The position numbers and the translations under genes were made by a program. From assembly GCA_026874595.1 (NCBI GenBank), contig CM049312.1, forward strand, positions 79,645,429 through 79,709,428: 64,000 nt of DNA, given 5' to 3'. The notes under the pieces were generated by a model. The model was not told where the DNA came from. It searched no databases and saw only the letters and a program-made list of their open reading frames with translations. Source of the stretch: Sipunculus nudus. Taxonomy: Eukaryota > Annelida > Sipuncula > Golfingiida > Sipunculidae. Shown here one piece after another: positions 1 through 10,899 of the stretch (position 1 is the first letter of the stretch; each line of letters starts with the position of its first letter).

Positions 1-745
1 AAGAAATTCCTACACAAAATAAAGCATAATTATATGGATTAATTATACAAAATAATACATGCGAAATCATTTATAATTAGACAAATGAACATCAAAATAG
101 TTAAAATCATTGTTCATCGATGCCAGATAATTTCAAAAATCGGAAATCATCTGTTACAGCAACCTTTGAACTTACAAGATTTTATTCTTTATGATAAATA
201 TCAATCATTAAGCTCTTGATTTGCTTTCCACAATTGGACTCTTATTCACGAAGGTTTTATTTTCCCGTTAATTCTTTTTTTCGCAAATATCGCGAACTTG
301 TAACCCTGGTGAACAAAAGGATCAACCATAACATGGTGAAATGTAGGGGAAGAAATTGGGAGTAGGTGTCCCATACAATGAAAAAATCACAACATTATCA
401 AGGTCCTAAAAAGGACTGATCAATCATAACTGCCTCCGAAATAAGTATATGTACCTGCATTCTTATTATAGCATGCTAAAAATACACTTTCTTGATCTTC
501 TGAGTTGCCAATTTCTTATCGTTTATTTTGATTTACCATTCTTTTAAGGATTTTGGATTAAAATAACCTGATCATTCATGTAAAGTCAAAGATCCAAATC
601 TGTAACTAGACTTATTTTTATTGTATCTTTAAGAATTAACAAGGACTGTCAAATAACTCAGCAGCACTCTTTTTTCCTCTTTATTTCAGTGAAAGAATTC
701 TGATAAATACTCTGTCTCTTCTACTTTAACATTCTAGTTAGAACA
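1..745. repeat. left copy of a long direct repeat (partner 63,015-63,690)
   Basis: This segment aligns by eye with the right end of the window. Shared tracts include the opening AAGAAA..CCTAC, the stretch around 250-300 with CGCGAACTTG, and the AAAAATCACAACATTA.AAGGTCCT tract. No coding potential is visible. Further matching blocks lie at 1,676-1,710 and 2,990-3,060 (partners about 63,742-63,786 and 63,940-64,000). The repeat is therefore at least 3 kb in this copy and about 1 kb in the other. It may be a segmental duplication or a dispersed element. Confidence 0.75.
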
Positions 746-1700
746 AGCATGGGACATTTAACAATTTTTTTGTGTGTGCAAAGTCCAGCATGTGTCACAA
801 CATGTGGAAAATGCCTTTATCTTCATGCAGGGGGATGTGCGCCATGTATGTTTTTGATTTTGGGAACGATACGCGTAAATACATATATACACTATTGTGG
901 CATGCGAAGCACATCGTTATTCAAGTCTTCGATAAAAATGTCACTCTTTATTTCAAGGAAGTCTACTCTTTTTTCCAAGGAGCAAAATCTATTTTTTCCA
1001 AGGATAAATCTATTGTTAAAGATCAAGAAAGAGGGGTGTATATAACCTCTTCACCTCCCCATTCCCAATGGTACATGGTCATTAATTTCAGGAAGCACCA
1101 GTGCTGCTTCTGGAGTTGAGGATGAAATACCATATGACAACTGTTTGTGTATATAAAAGCCTTTGATTTAAAATTTATTTCCCTTCCTCATCACTTTATC
1201 AATTCCTCCAAAGATCTAAATATACTCCCTACGGACGACTGGGTTCTACTTGTCAAAACATGAAATGTTAACAAAAACAGGATGACATTTAAATTTATGT
1301 AATTCAATGAAATTTAATCAAAGGCCTTAGTTAATATCAAACTACCTCTGATTCTAATTGTAACACAGATGTATGATGTAGCCTGTCATAATGTAAATTG
1401 TATGATCATGATTGTTATTTAGAGGTTATTGCAATAAAAAAATCGTTCACATTAATGAATGAGCATTATATGTCCTAACTTTATCAAAACAAACTGAAAC
1501 CTCTCATTTATTAAGAAATCATTAAACCAAATGGTACATGCTTCAGATGTTTCAGAGATGTAATCAGATTTTTGTTACAGTCATTGTCAACAACACCAAA
1601 GCTAAGCACTGACAGTACAGTCATATCTAATCTCAGTATGAATAAAGATAAAGGGACCCAATTATCTGACTGACCCTTGTAAACTAAAGGAAATCCCTCG
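746..1700. other. no gene seen; AT-rich sequence absent from the right-hand repeat copy
   Basis: Only short, compositionally poor ORFs occur here. Most of the stretch has no counterpart in the partner copy at 63 kb, where about 50-80 bases separate the flanking matching blocks. Confidence 0.5.
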
Positions 1701-1704
1701 GGCT

Positions 1705-2886
1705 TTTATAACAATTTACCCATGGGTCATTACGCTAAGCTGATTGACCAGTTGGTATTGGCAATAGTGTGATACTAGATAGATTTTTGGACCTCTAAGG
1801 ATGTCAAGATAGAAGCTTCTAGGTCGAACAGTAATGATTTGTCCCCTGTTAACTGATGACCGCTTCTTTAAGGTCTCAAAAATAGGGGGGGATGCGGAAT
1901 AAAATACAGGTGGCGCGACCAGTCTGAAGGAAGTGATGAAACACTCCATGATCAATATGCATGCAAAGAATCATAGGCATCAATTCCAATTGATCAGATA
2001 CTAGAGCTTTTGTAGCAAATTTTTAATTATTCCGGGGGGTACTTCTGAGCCCCATAGCTCAGAAGATATGGATAACAGAGATCTAATTTCAGGTTTCCAA
2101 GGAGATTTTTAATGGACCTACCTTGATGTCAAGTAAGACGATTCTAGATCCAGTGGTTACGATTTGTGGCCAGTTGACAGATGAGTGATTCATCGTCGGT
2201 CTCAAAATTAGAGAAAAAATCTTAAAATTGGAATAAAATACGTGACGCAAACAGTTTGCAGGAACTGATGAAACATCCTATGATCATTAATCATGCAACG
2301 AATCATGGTGAGCCATGCATTAGTAGTTCAGATACTTGAGCTTTTGTATCAAATTTTTGATTATTCTGGAGGTATCTGTAAGCCCCATAGCTCGGAGGAT
2401 ATGGGTAGCAGAGACCTAATTTCATGTTTCTAAGAAAATCTGTTTCATGAACCTCTCTTGGTGTCTAGTAAGAAGATTCCAGGTCCTTTGGTAACCTGTT
2501 AAAATCGTTAAAAAATCGATAAAAATCCAGCTGGCGCCACCAGTCTGCTGAAACTGATGAAACTCTCCATGATCAATATGCATGCAAAGAAAGATGGTCA
2601 TTAAATCATTAGTTGTTCAGACACTTGAGCTTTTGTGTCAAATATTCCATTATTTTTGGGACTAATTCTGAGCCCCATAGTTCAAAAGGATATCGGTAAC
2701 AGAGACCTAATTTCAGGTTTCCAAGGAGATTTTTCATGGATCTCCCAGCTTGTCAAGTGATAAGATCCAAGGACCAGTGGTTAAGATTTGTGCCCTCTTA
2801 ACAGACGACCGCATCTTTCAAAAACTCAAAAACAGAGAAAAACACCAAAATGTACAGGTGGCGTCACATGATAGCATGGACGAACG

Positions 2887-2918
<32 letters not shown>

Positions 2919-2987
2919 TGCATACGGACGACGGACAAAGAGTGATCGGTATAGCTTAGATGACTTACAGTCAGCTGAGCTAAAAAT
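1705..2987 (+). repeat. pearl-like interspersed element, array of four divergent ~330-bp units
   Basis: The array starts with a GACCC..GGGTCA-like palindrome region (CCATGGGTCATTACGCT). It has repeated cores that read GGTGGCGC.ACCAGTCTG followed by AACTGATGAAAC and CATGATCAATATGCATGCA. It ends in an ACGG/ACAG microsatellite (2,880-2,940) and a TAGCTTAG...CTGAGCTA hairpin at 2,952-2,982 followed by AAAAA. Pearl elements of bivalves also combine tandem core units, ACGG-type microsatellites and a structured end, and have been linked to Helitron-type non-autonomous elements. Membership of that family is inference; the repeat structure itself is seen. Confidence 0.7.
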
Positions 2988-3940
2988 AGGCCAGAAAATC
3001 ACCTTTCTACCTCCGCATATATGCAACCGACCACCTTACGCGACACGTTTTTCCCGTTTGTCAACATTGCTGTGTTAACAAACATTTTGTTTATAAACAC
3101 GTTCATACATCCTTCACGAAGGCGCTGTAAGACATTTCATACCAAAATTGTCCTTTGATCATAATATATACACAGAGGAAGTAAAAAATCACAGTTTTTT
3201 TTCTCTCAAAAGGTAGGTGAATGGTAACCTTTAAATATGAAAGAACTATACATCAGTTACTTTAAGGTTTTGAGTCAAGATGCAAAGCACTTCCATTATT
3301 CTAATTCTCTGTGTTAGATGCCATAGAGACTAAGGCTGATTAGATACATCCTATCGTGTACATGGAAAAGTGTGCACAATTTATTTTTTAAAAAGTTAGG
3401 GGTATTATGATGGCAAATTCTTCTTGGTGTGAGAAATTTTATGCTTTGCCTGATCAAAATAAAGTAATCAAATATGTTAAACACATCATGCCCATAAAAA
3501 TAGGAAATATAGGAAATTTTTCCTGAAAAGGGAAAAATAGGAAACAATAGGAATTTTATACCTCTATTGTAGTTGCAGTATTCCATTTGAAAAACAAAGC
3601 ATTAAATGACCATTCACGCATTCCATTTATCCTCTTAATACCCAAAAAAATCATCGTCCCAGATTTGAGACTTGAAAGTATACCGATATATGCACGGTTA
3701 AGTAGAAATACATTTTATGTAACAGTTAGCTGAATAATCATCGTCCACGGATACAGTGTTCATATTTAAAAAAAAAACTGTATTTATATTTTCCGGTCAA
3801 GCCCGGCAAGGAATATATTTTCATCAAAGGAGTTGGCAACGAGCGAAACTGTTAAGATATTGAGAGTATATTTTAACATCAATTATGCTCTCAAGCCAAA
3901 GTAAATGCGAACGTGTCCATGGATGCGAATGTTAATGGTA
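2988..3940. other. no gene seen; end of direct repeat then unique sequence
   Basis: The first about 70 bases (CACCTTTCTACCTCCGCATA...) match the right end of the window. The rest is AT-rich, with an A-rich TAGGAA-repeating stretch near 3,490-3,560 that resembles 62,570-62,690. No convincing coding sequence is seen. Confidence 0.45.
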
Positions 3941-4690
3941 AATAAAACTGTAATGATTTGTCCCCTGTCAATTGATGACCGTTTTTTGAAGGTCTCAAAA
4001 TATAGTGGGAATGCGAAAAATTAAAAAAAATACAGGTGACGCCATAATACTTCAGGAACTGATGATACTCTCTTTGATCAATATGCATGGAAAGAACCAT
4101 GGCAACCATTGTGTTTGTTTTTCAGATAACGGCATTTTTTTATCAAATTTCAATTAGTCTGGGGTCCTCTAACAGGTCCCATAACTCGGAGTATATATTT
4201 CGCAGTGACCTAACTTCAGGTGTCCTGGGAGACTTTTTTCAAGGACCCTCCCTGAATATTAAATTACAAGATTAGACGGACGGACATGCAGACGGACGAC
4301 GGATGTTTTGCCATAACTCCGATGACTTTCAGTCAGCTGAGCTAAAAATCGTAAAAAGTACTAACAAGAATAATCTTGGTTAATATTCAAGACAAAATTC
4401 ATGACAATCCATGCATTAATTACCAAGCTACTGGAGGTTTTTGTATCATTTTTTTATAACTAATTCTGACTGCTATTTACAAACCCCTATGATCATATAG
4501 GTCGCAGCGACCTGATTTCAGGTTTCCAAGGAGATTTTTTATCCATGGATTTGACTTAGAAGCTTCTAGGGTCACCGGTTACGATTTGTGCCTTTACTAA
4601 CCGACGCCCGGAAGGCGAGGCCAGCTTCTGAAGAGGTGCCATTCCTATACCTCAGTTGACATTCAGTCGTCTGAGCTTAACAAACATATA
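3940..4690 (+). repeat. pearl-like element remnants, two 3' ends
   Basis: Two decayed copies lie head to tail. The first ends in GACGGACGG...ACGACGG and the hairpin GACTTTCAGTCAGCTGAGCTA near 4,314-4,344. The second ends at about 4,684 with the degenerate form CAGTTGACATTCAGTCGTCTGAGCTTA. Small ORFs inside are not genes. Confidence 0.6.
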
Positions 4691-5039
4691 GGCCTCTAAA
4701 GTATATAATAAACGTAAACACGATTCTACTCTGTACATGTCTGGTATGATTTAAATCACTTGATTTATATTGTGATTCACGACTTAAATCAAGTTTTAAA
4801 TTCCTAATAAAGATCATCAAAATTTATCTTTTAAAACTAACTGATCAGTTACGATTGATATTACTGCATAATGAATGTCATAACATTAAAAAATCACCAA
4901 CTGCAGAGTTTTGTAGAAAAAAATTAAAAATAAACAAGTTATTTGTCGCAAGATTTGTATTTAATCTGACCATAATACATAAATCAAAACAAGAAATTTC
5001 TGGCATCAAAGATGCCGAAGTATCCCAAGACAAATAAGG

Positions 5040-5930
5040 TCCCCCTTGTAAATAGTCCCCTTTCTTCAGAAGCATATACTGACAACTGACAAGGCCACAA
5101 GGGTCAAGGTCACAAAAGTTTGAATTTGTCCGACATCTTGGAGACAATTCGTGTATCATTAGTATGTAAAGAAAAAATATGCAGTTTTCCAAAATTGATT
5201 TGGTTCATAAAAATCTTTGTTTTTGTTTGTTTTTCACCAAATATGGAAATATTCTAGGCCACTCTCCTTGTAAAGTTCATGACCCCAATTTACATAAACT
5301 CCTTCCTGTAACCCATATCTATCCATATGCATAGTATGAAAGAAATATGTCTATTAGCTTTTTTTTACTTATAATGCTCACAGTACTGTCAAGTTATAAT
5401 GATATTAGGGTAATAAAAGGCACAAAGACAAAAGGACAACTGGTGGCGCCACCAGTCTCCCACAGAAGACAAAACTATAAAGGTCTTCGGTCAACTTGAT
5501 TTTTGGATCGATCTATGCAATTTCTTGAGATAATTAAGATTTTGTGTGATTTTCACCAAATATTGGAAATATTCAAGGTCAAGGCCACTCTCACTATAAA
5601 GGTCATGATCCGAATTTAAATATACCTCATTCCATAACCAATATGCATATGTTTTACAAGAAAAAAAATTGTCTTTAACTTATAATGCTCACAGTACTGC
5701 AAGTGGCAATGATAGGGGTATTGAAAGGGCGAAAACAAAAGAATGTTAATAGGTGGCGCCACCAAGCTTTCTTGAGATATTTAAGAAGTTGTGCGATTTT
5801 CACCGAAATGGATCTATACAAGATGAAGGTCACTTTCCTATTTAAGGGTCATGACCCCATTTTAAATAGGCTTTGTCCTCTCAACAATATCTATACTCAC
5901 GTCACGTTTAATAAAGATCCATAATATATT
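5040..5930 (+). repeat. tandem repeat of ~311-bp units
   Basis: TGCTCACAGTACTG occurs near 5,376 and 5,687, and GGTGGCGCCACCA near 5,443 and 5,754. Both give a period of about 311 bases. Each unit also has TTTTCACCAAATAT.GGAAATATTC and a GGCCACTCTC tract. The units share the GGTGGCGCCACC palindrome with the pearl-like arrays but are otherwise a separate sequence. Two TCAAGGTCA half-sites occur (5,104 and 5,573). Confidence 0.6.
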
Positions 5931-6189
5931 TTTTATGCTAAAATCATAGTATCCCCGACTCTGTCTGGGGATAAAATTGAAAAATTGATAAAAGTTATTT
6001 TACAACCTGTTTCCTGTACAACCTTTACTGGCCATTATAAGCTGTTTTAGTGATTAGGTGGACTGATTTAGTACCCTGCCATTTTCTAATGCTGCATTAT
6101 TTTAAATTACACTGATAATAATGAAATGAAGAAATGCAATGAAGATATGATGAATTATTTCAAATGATTATAATAGATAACGACAAGCA

Positions 6190-7710
6190 GTTGTAAAAAC
6201 AAGTGACCCATGGGTCATGACGCTCAGCCGACTGACATGCTGACAATAAGTCCTTGCACAGGCAACCAATTAAGATAATGTAGGTGGCATCATAGTTCAT
6301 GTATATTAGTTCAAGTGCATCAAGACCCATAAGCACACCAAATTTGAAGATAATCCATTCAGCCGTTCTTGGGGAATCTGGCCATTTGTGTGTATTTTGC
6401 ATTATTTCTGGGGTGCTCAAACATAGCCTGTAACTCAGAGATTATAGGTCATAGTGACCTAATTTTAGGTTACTGAGAAGAAATTTTGAGGAACTCTCAG
6501 GATTTCAAGATAGAAGATTCTTGGTAGAGTGGTTATAATTTGTATCCTGTTAACTGATGGCCACATCTTTAAATAAAAAAACATGCTTAAAAATTCGAAT
6601 AAATCCAGGTGGCGCCAGCAGTCTACATGAACTGATGAAAAACTCAATGATCAATATGCATACAAAAAATCATGGTGATCAGTGCGTTAGTGGTTCCGAT
6701 ACTGGAGCTTTGGTATGAAATTTCAATTATTCTGGGGGGTATTTATAAGCCCCAATGCTGAGAGAATAATGGTAACAGAGACCTAATTTCATGTTTCTAA
6801 GGAGAATTTTTATATACCTCCCTGGATGTCTCTTTAAAAGGTTTAAAAAAAATTGAGACAACAATGCGTAAAAATTCGGAAAAAAACAGATGGCGCAACC
6901 TATCTGCAGAAACTGAGGAAACACTCCATGATTGCAAAGAATCATGGTGATCAATGCATTAGTTGTTCAGATACTTGAGCTTTTTTTTATCAAATTTAAT
7001 TATTCGGGGGGGGGGGGGAGGGTTCTGAGCCCCATAGCTCGGAGGATATGGGTAACAGACACGTAATTTCAAGTTTTCAAGGAGATTTTTCATGGACCTC
7101 CCTGGTTGTCAAGTTAGAAGGTTCCAGTTCCAGTGATTACGATTTATGCCCTGTTAACGAACGACCACCTATTTAAAGGTCTCAAAAATAGAGAAAAAAT
7201 GCACAAAAATAATGGTAACAGAGACCTAATTTCATGTTTCTAAGGAGAATTTTTATATACCTCCCTGGATGTCTATTTAAAAGGTTTAAAAAAAATAGAG
7301 ACAACAATGCGTAAAAATTCGAAAAAAATCCAGGTGGCGCCATCTGTCTGCAGAAACTAATGAAGCACTCCATGATGAATATGCATGTACAGGATCATGG
7401 TGATCAATGTATTAGTTGTGCAGATACTTGAGCTCTTGTATCAAATTTTTAATCATTCTGGGGTGTACTTCTGAACCCTATAGCTCAGAGGATATGGGTA
7501 GCAGACACTTAATTTCAGGTTTCCCAGGAGATTTTTCATGGGCCTCCCTGGTTGTCAAGTTAGAAGATTCTAGGTTCAGTGGTTACGATTTGTGCCCTGT
7601 TTACGGACGGACGGTGGACAGAAAGACGGACAGACGGACAGACAGACGGACGACGGACAAAGGGTGATCGCTACAGCTCAGATGACTTTCAGTCAACTGA
7701 GCTAAAAACA
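6190..7710 (+). repeat. pearl-like element array with a recent internal duplication
   Basis: The array starts with AAGTGACCCATGGGTCATGACGCTCAG at 6,203, whose TGACCCATGGGTCA is a perfect palindrome. It carries several ~330-440-bp units and ends in an ACGG/ACAG microsatellite (7,600-7,660) and a terminal hairpin at 7,674-7,704. Segments 6,768-6,932 and 7,210-7,373 are nearly identical, an offset of about 442 bases. This indicates a recent unit duplication. Confidence 0.7.
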
Positions 7711-8440
7711 GCATTGTTGCATGGGATGAACACTCCACACATAATTCCCGTAACCTAAAGTGAGAGAAGAGGCAGTTCATTCAATCACTGTATTTTACAG
7801 AATTTGATTATTTCAATATAATTTTGTTTATGAAATGTAAGTATGCAGGCAAATTATAGGATTGTAGCACATGATTAGTCTGAAATGACCAGCTTGAAAA
7901 CAGGTTTGCTAACTGCTAATTTTAGAAACGAAAAACTTTCTATTTAGTTCTTTTTTTTACTTTGAATTACCCTATAAAAGGCTTTGAAAGACTTTCTTAA
8001 GGATCTGTATTACAAAACTGTTTATGTAGTTGATAAATATGGAAATGGTTTATTTATGATTAGTTTATTAAAATAAATTAGAGTCGCTTTAAATCATTAT
8101 TTTGTTTTTATAAAAAGTTTTTAGAGAACAATGTATTGACACGGTAAAACAAAAAATACTACAGAAGACTAAAACTGCACTTATCTTAGTATAAGTATGG
8201 AATAAATATCCTTATAAATGATTAATTCTTACAGAACGATAATGCGAAATACTTTCACACGAATGCATTTAACAGTAGCTCCTTTCTTCAGTGTAGAAAG
8301 TACTGACAATACACAGAACCAGGTCGCTTTTTTACAGTGAGTGTAGTAAATGGTGTATTTACTTTCCTAAATTCATCAAGCGCTGAGCATTTACAAATAC
8401 ATTACACACTCAATATGTAAGTAGGTATATTAAAATGCAA
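7711..8440. other. no gene seen
   Basis: Ordinary AT-rich sequence without recognisable repeats or coding signal. Confidence 0.4.
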
Positions 8441-8537
8441 GTATGTATAAACACGTATGGGTGTTTATATATGTGTATTTGTTGATAGATACATATAATA
8501 TGTATATGCATATGGATGTCTTACTGGTGTACACATT

Positions 8538-8540
<3 letters not shown>

Positions 8541-8582
<42 letters not shown>
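8541..8582. repeat. (AT)n microsatellite
   Basis: About 21 uninterrupted AT dinucleotides. The YIYIYI ORFs spanning it are artefacts. Confidence 0.95.
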
Positions 8583-8585
<3 letters not shown>

Positions 8586-9119
8586 ACAATCATTCACTCT
8601 TGGGTTCATTCTTGTGGCAAGAGATTAGGCGGGGAGCCCGAGCAAAAACCAAGTTCAATAACCATGTGATGCAAGTTCTTTGCTTATACTATACAACCAT
8701 ATTATATATTACTACATATAATACTATATATTAACCATAAGCATATTGATTCAGAAGCAGATATTAAGGTTGCAAATGTATTTCTAAGTTTTCTACCTTG
8801 GTCATGCATGCATGTATAAACATCTGATGACATGAAACAAACATCTTGCAAGAAACCTGAAAACTGAAACCTCTTGGTGATTTTTCTGAATGAACTATGC
8901 ATGAACTATGAATGAACATAAGTCTGCGTGAACAACTGCTGATATGTGGAAGTATCTATTCCATTTTATACACCGTTTGTACACAGACGTTGCTTAGGAG
9001 TACACTGTAACGACTAAAATTTTCAGTTTGGTGTCTCTAATACTAGTGTACGAATGCAACCATTCGAAATTTGATTATTCGTAAATTACACCTTGAGTCT
9101 GGTAACTGTGTTAGTGTGT

Positions 9120-9332
9120 AGTGTATTATTTTCAATTATTCTCAGGTGTTTACCCAAGAGAATATTGGTCACAGTGATCTAATTTAAAATTTATGATTAA
9201 ATTGAGCTCCAACGGTTACCATTTGTGTTCTGTTAACATACGGACAGACGCCTAACCAGACTAACGGTCGGACGACGCACAAAGCGTGATCATTATAGCT
9301 CGGATGACTTAGAGTCAGCTGAGCTAAAACTT
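9120..9332 (+). repeat. pearl-like 3' end fragment
   Basis: Contains CGGTTACCATTTGTG.TCTGTTAACA, degenerate ACGG repeats (9,240-9,280) and the end hairpin TAGCTCGGATGACT..AGTCAGCTGAGCTA (about 9,294-9,325). The 5' part is missing. Confidence 0.55.
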
Positions 9333-9488
9333 CACATGATTATGAAGATATATGCTAGATGGATTATGATAATAAATTCTTTAGAGACTCCTCAGATGTA
9401 TACATTTCCTTAACACGAGAAAAATCTTTCTTGATGTAATATAATGTATACTAGAACAGCAATACGTAATCCCGTTGTAGGAGAAAAT

Positions 9489-9497
9489 TATATATAT

Positions 9498-9580
<83 letters not shown>
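9489..9580. repeat. (TA)n microsatellite, ~92 bp
   Basis: Nearly pure TA repeat with one AAA interruption. It lies immediately upstream of the Penelope-like relic. Confidence 0.95.
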
Positions 9581-9583
<3 letters not shown>

Positions 9584-9624
9584 GGTAGTATTACCCTCCG
9601 ATGTAAAGTACTCTCATAAAATTC

Positions 9625-10205
9625 ATGAAACTAGTTGAAAAACACTTCCCTAAACATCACAGGTACCACAGGTTATTCAACAGGAACAATTTGAAAATTA
9701 GCTATAGCTGTCTACCCAACATGTCTTACCTGATCAGCAAACATAATATGAAGGTTTTAAATACTGACAATGCTGTGAATGTACCTCAAAAACAATGTAA
9801 CTGCCGTTTAAAAAACGAATGTCCTATGAATGGTCAATGTCAGCTGAAATGCATTGTCTATAAGGCAACAGAACAGACAATGACTTGAAAAACTACATAG
9901 GGTGTACTGAAGGTGATTTCAAGACAAGATACAATAACCACAAGCAATCCTTTCGGAACAGATCCCACGCTAAAATACTGAACTGTCTAAACACATTTGG
10001 TCACTAAAAGACAACAATATCAATTACGAGCTCTCCTGGGAAATATCTGCCAAGGCAGCACCTTACTTCTGTGGGACTAGGAAGTGTGATCTCTGCTTGT
10101 CTGAAAAGCTACTTATAGCAACGGCCCCCTGGATCATTGTTGAACTCAAGAGCTGAAATTCTCTCCAAGTGCCGCCATCAGAACAAATTCACCCTGAAAT
10201 ATTTT
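9625..10205 (+). pseudogene. Penelope-like retroelement, GIY-YIG C-terminal part, frameshifted relic
   Basis: Fragments of one protein read through in all three forward frames. The first frame (9,625-9,888) gives KLVEKHFPKHHRYHRLFNRN, then SYSCLPNMSYLISKHNMKVL, then CNCRLKNECPMNGQC and CIVYKAT. The second (about 9,879-10,008) gives LKNYIGCTEGDFKTRYNNHK and QSFRNR. The third (about 9,977-10,165) gives TELSKHIWSLKDNN, LSWEISAKAAPYFCG and TRKCDLCLSEKLLI. A last piece returns to the second frame with RAEILSKCRHQNKF. The IVY...YIG pair and the NNHKQSFR tract are what I know from the GIY-YIG endonuclease module that follows reverse transcriptase in Penelope-like elements. The reverse transcriptase itself is absent, so the copy is 5'-truncated. 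With at least three frameshifts it cannot encode a working protein. Confidence 0.85.
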
Positions 10206-10847
10206 AAAACCTAGCATTCGTACTAATATTCAGGGTGCCCCCTTGAACCCCCCCGCAAAGAGGATCCGCTGGGCAGACTTACCTGTTCAGGTAGTTGTTC
10301 TCTCACTGCTTTGCAGTGATTAGGGACATGGCGTTACCACTACATCATGGTGAGTTTACCGAGTGGATTCCATTTGGTATGAGAATAGTATAGTATATTT
10401 GCCTTTTATATTGTATATTTGCCTTGTATATTGTGTATTTTCATAATATATGTGTATTTTTATCATATGTATACTACTGATATGTTCACTGCTTCCAAGA
10501 CCCTATTAGAAATCAGTTATATATGCTAATTGAGCATCCTGGTATATATCTTTGTATTATATATTTTATTTACAACAATAATTAACCTCTTTGACCTGCC
10601 CTGTTATGTTCCAGTATCGCACGTGTACCCCGACCAATCCTATTGTGCACCCGAGGACAATAGGATCAGTGTCAGTCTTTCACATGCCCCCCCGCCCCGA
10701 ATCGCACAAAGCATAATCTCGTAATCTCGTAAAGTCTCGGCTTTTCCAAACCACGCCGTAAACTTCATTCTAACCACATTCACCTGATGATCGGGTCGCA
10801 TCCCGTGAAACAGATTGTTGTGAATTAACAGTGTTTTTTTTCTTCAG

Positions 10848-10850
<3 letters not shown>
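10190..10850 (+). mobile_element. 3' non-coding region of the Penelope-like element
   Basis: This stretch follows the last coding fragment. It starts with an inverted repeat (CACCCTGAAATATT near 10,191, AATATTCAGGGTG near 10,231). It ends with a hammerhead ribozyme motif at 10,778-10,825, a T-rich tract and then (TA)n. The assignment to the element rests on position and on the ribozyme, which Penelope-like elements are known to carry in their terminal repeats. The short ORF at 10,530-10,724 is not convincing. Confidence 0.55.
10778..10825 (+). ncRNA. type I hammerhead ribozyme (candidate)
   Basis: All three stems and the conserved core are present in order. Stem I 5' strand is ATTCAC (10,778-10,783). 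The core CTGATGA is at 10,784-10,790. Stem II is CGGG (10,792-10,795), loop TCGCAT, CCCG (10,802-10,805). GAA is at 10,807-10,809. Stem III is ACA (10,810-10,812), loop GAT, TGT (10,816-10,818). The predicted cleavage-site nucleotide is T10,819. Stem I 3' strand GTGAAT (10,820-10,825) is the exact reverse complement of the 5' strand. Stem III is very short, as in the minimal hammerheads reported from Penelope-like elements. One oddity is a T-T mismatch (10,791/10,806) at the base of stem II, where G-C is usual. Activity is unproven. Confidence 0.65.

Positions 10851-10896
<46 letters not shown>
10850..10896. repeat. (TA)n microsatellite
   Basis: About 23 TA dinucleotides directly after the Penelope-like 3' end. 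Confidence 0.95.
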
Positions 10897-10898
<2 letters not shown>

Positions 10899-10899
10899 A

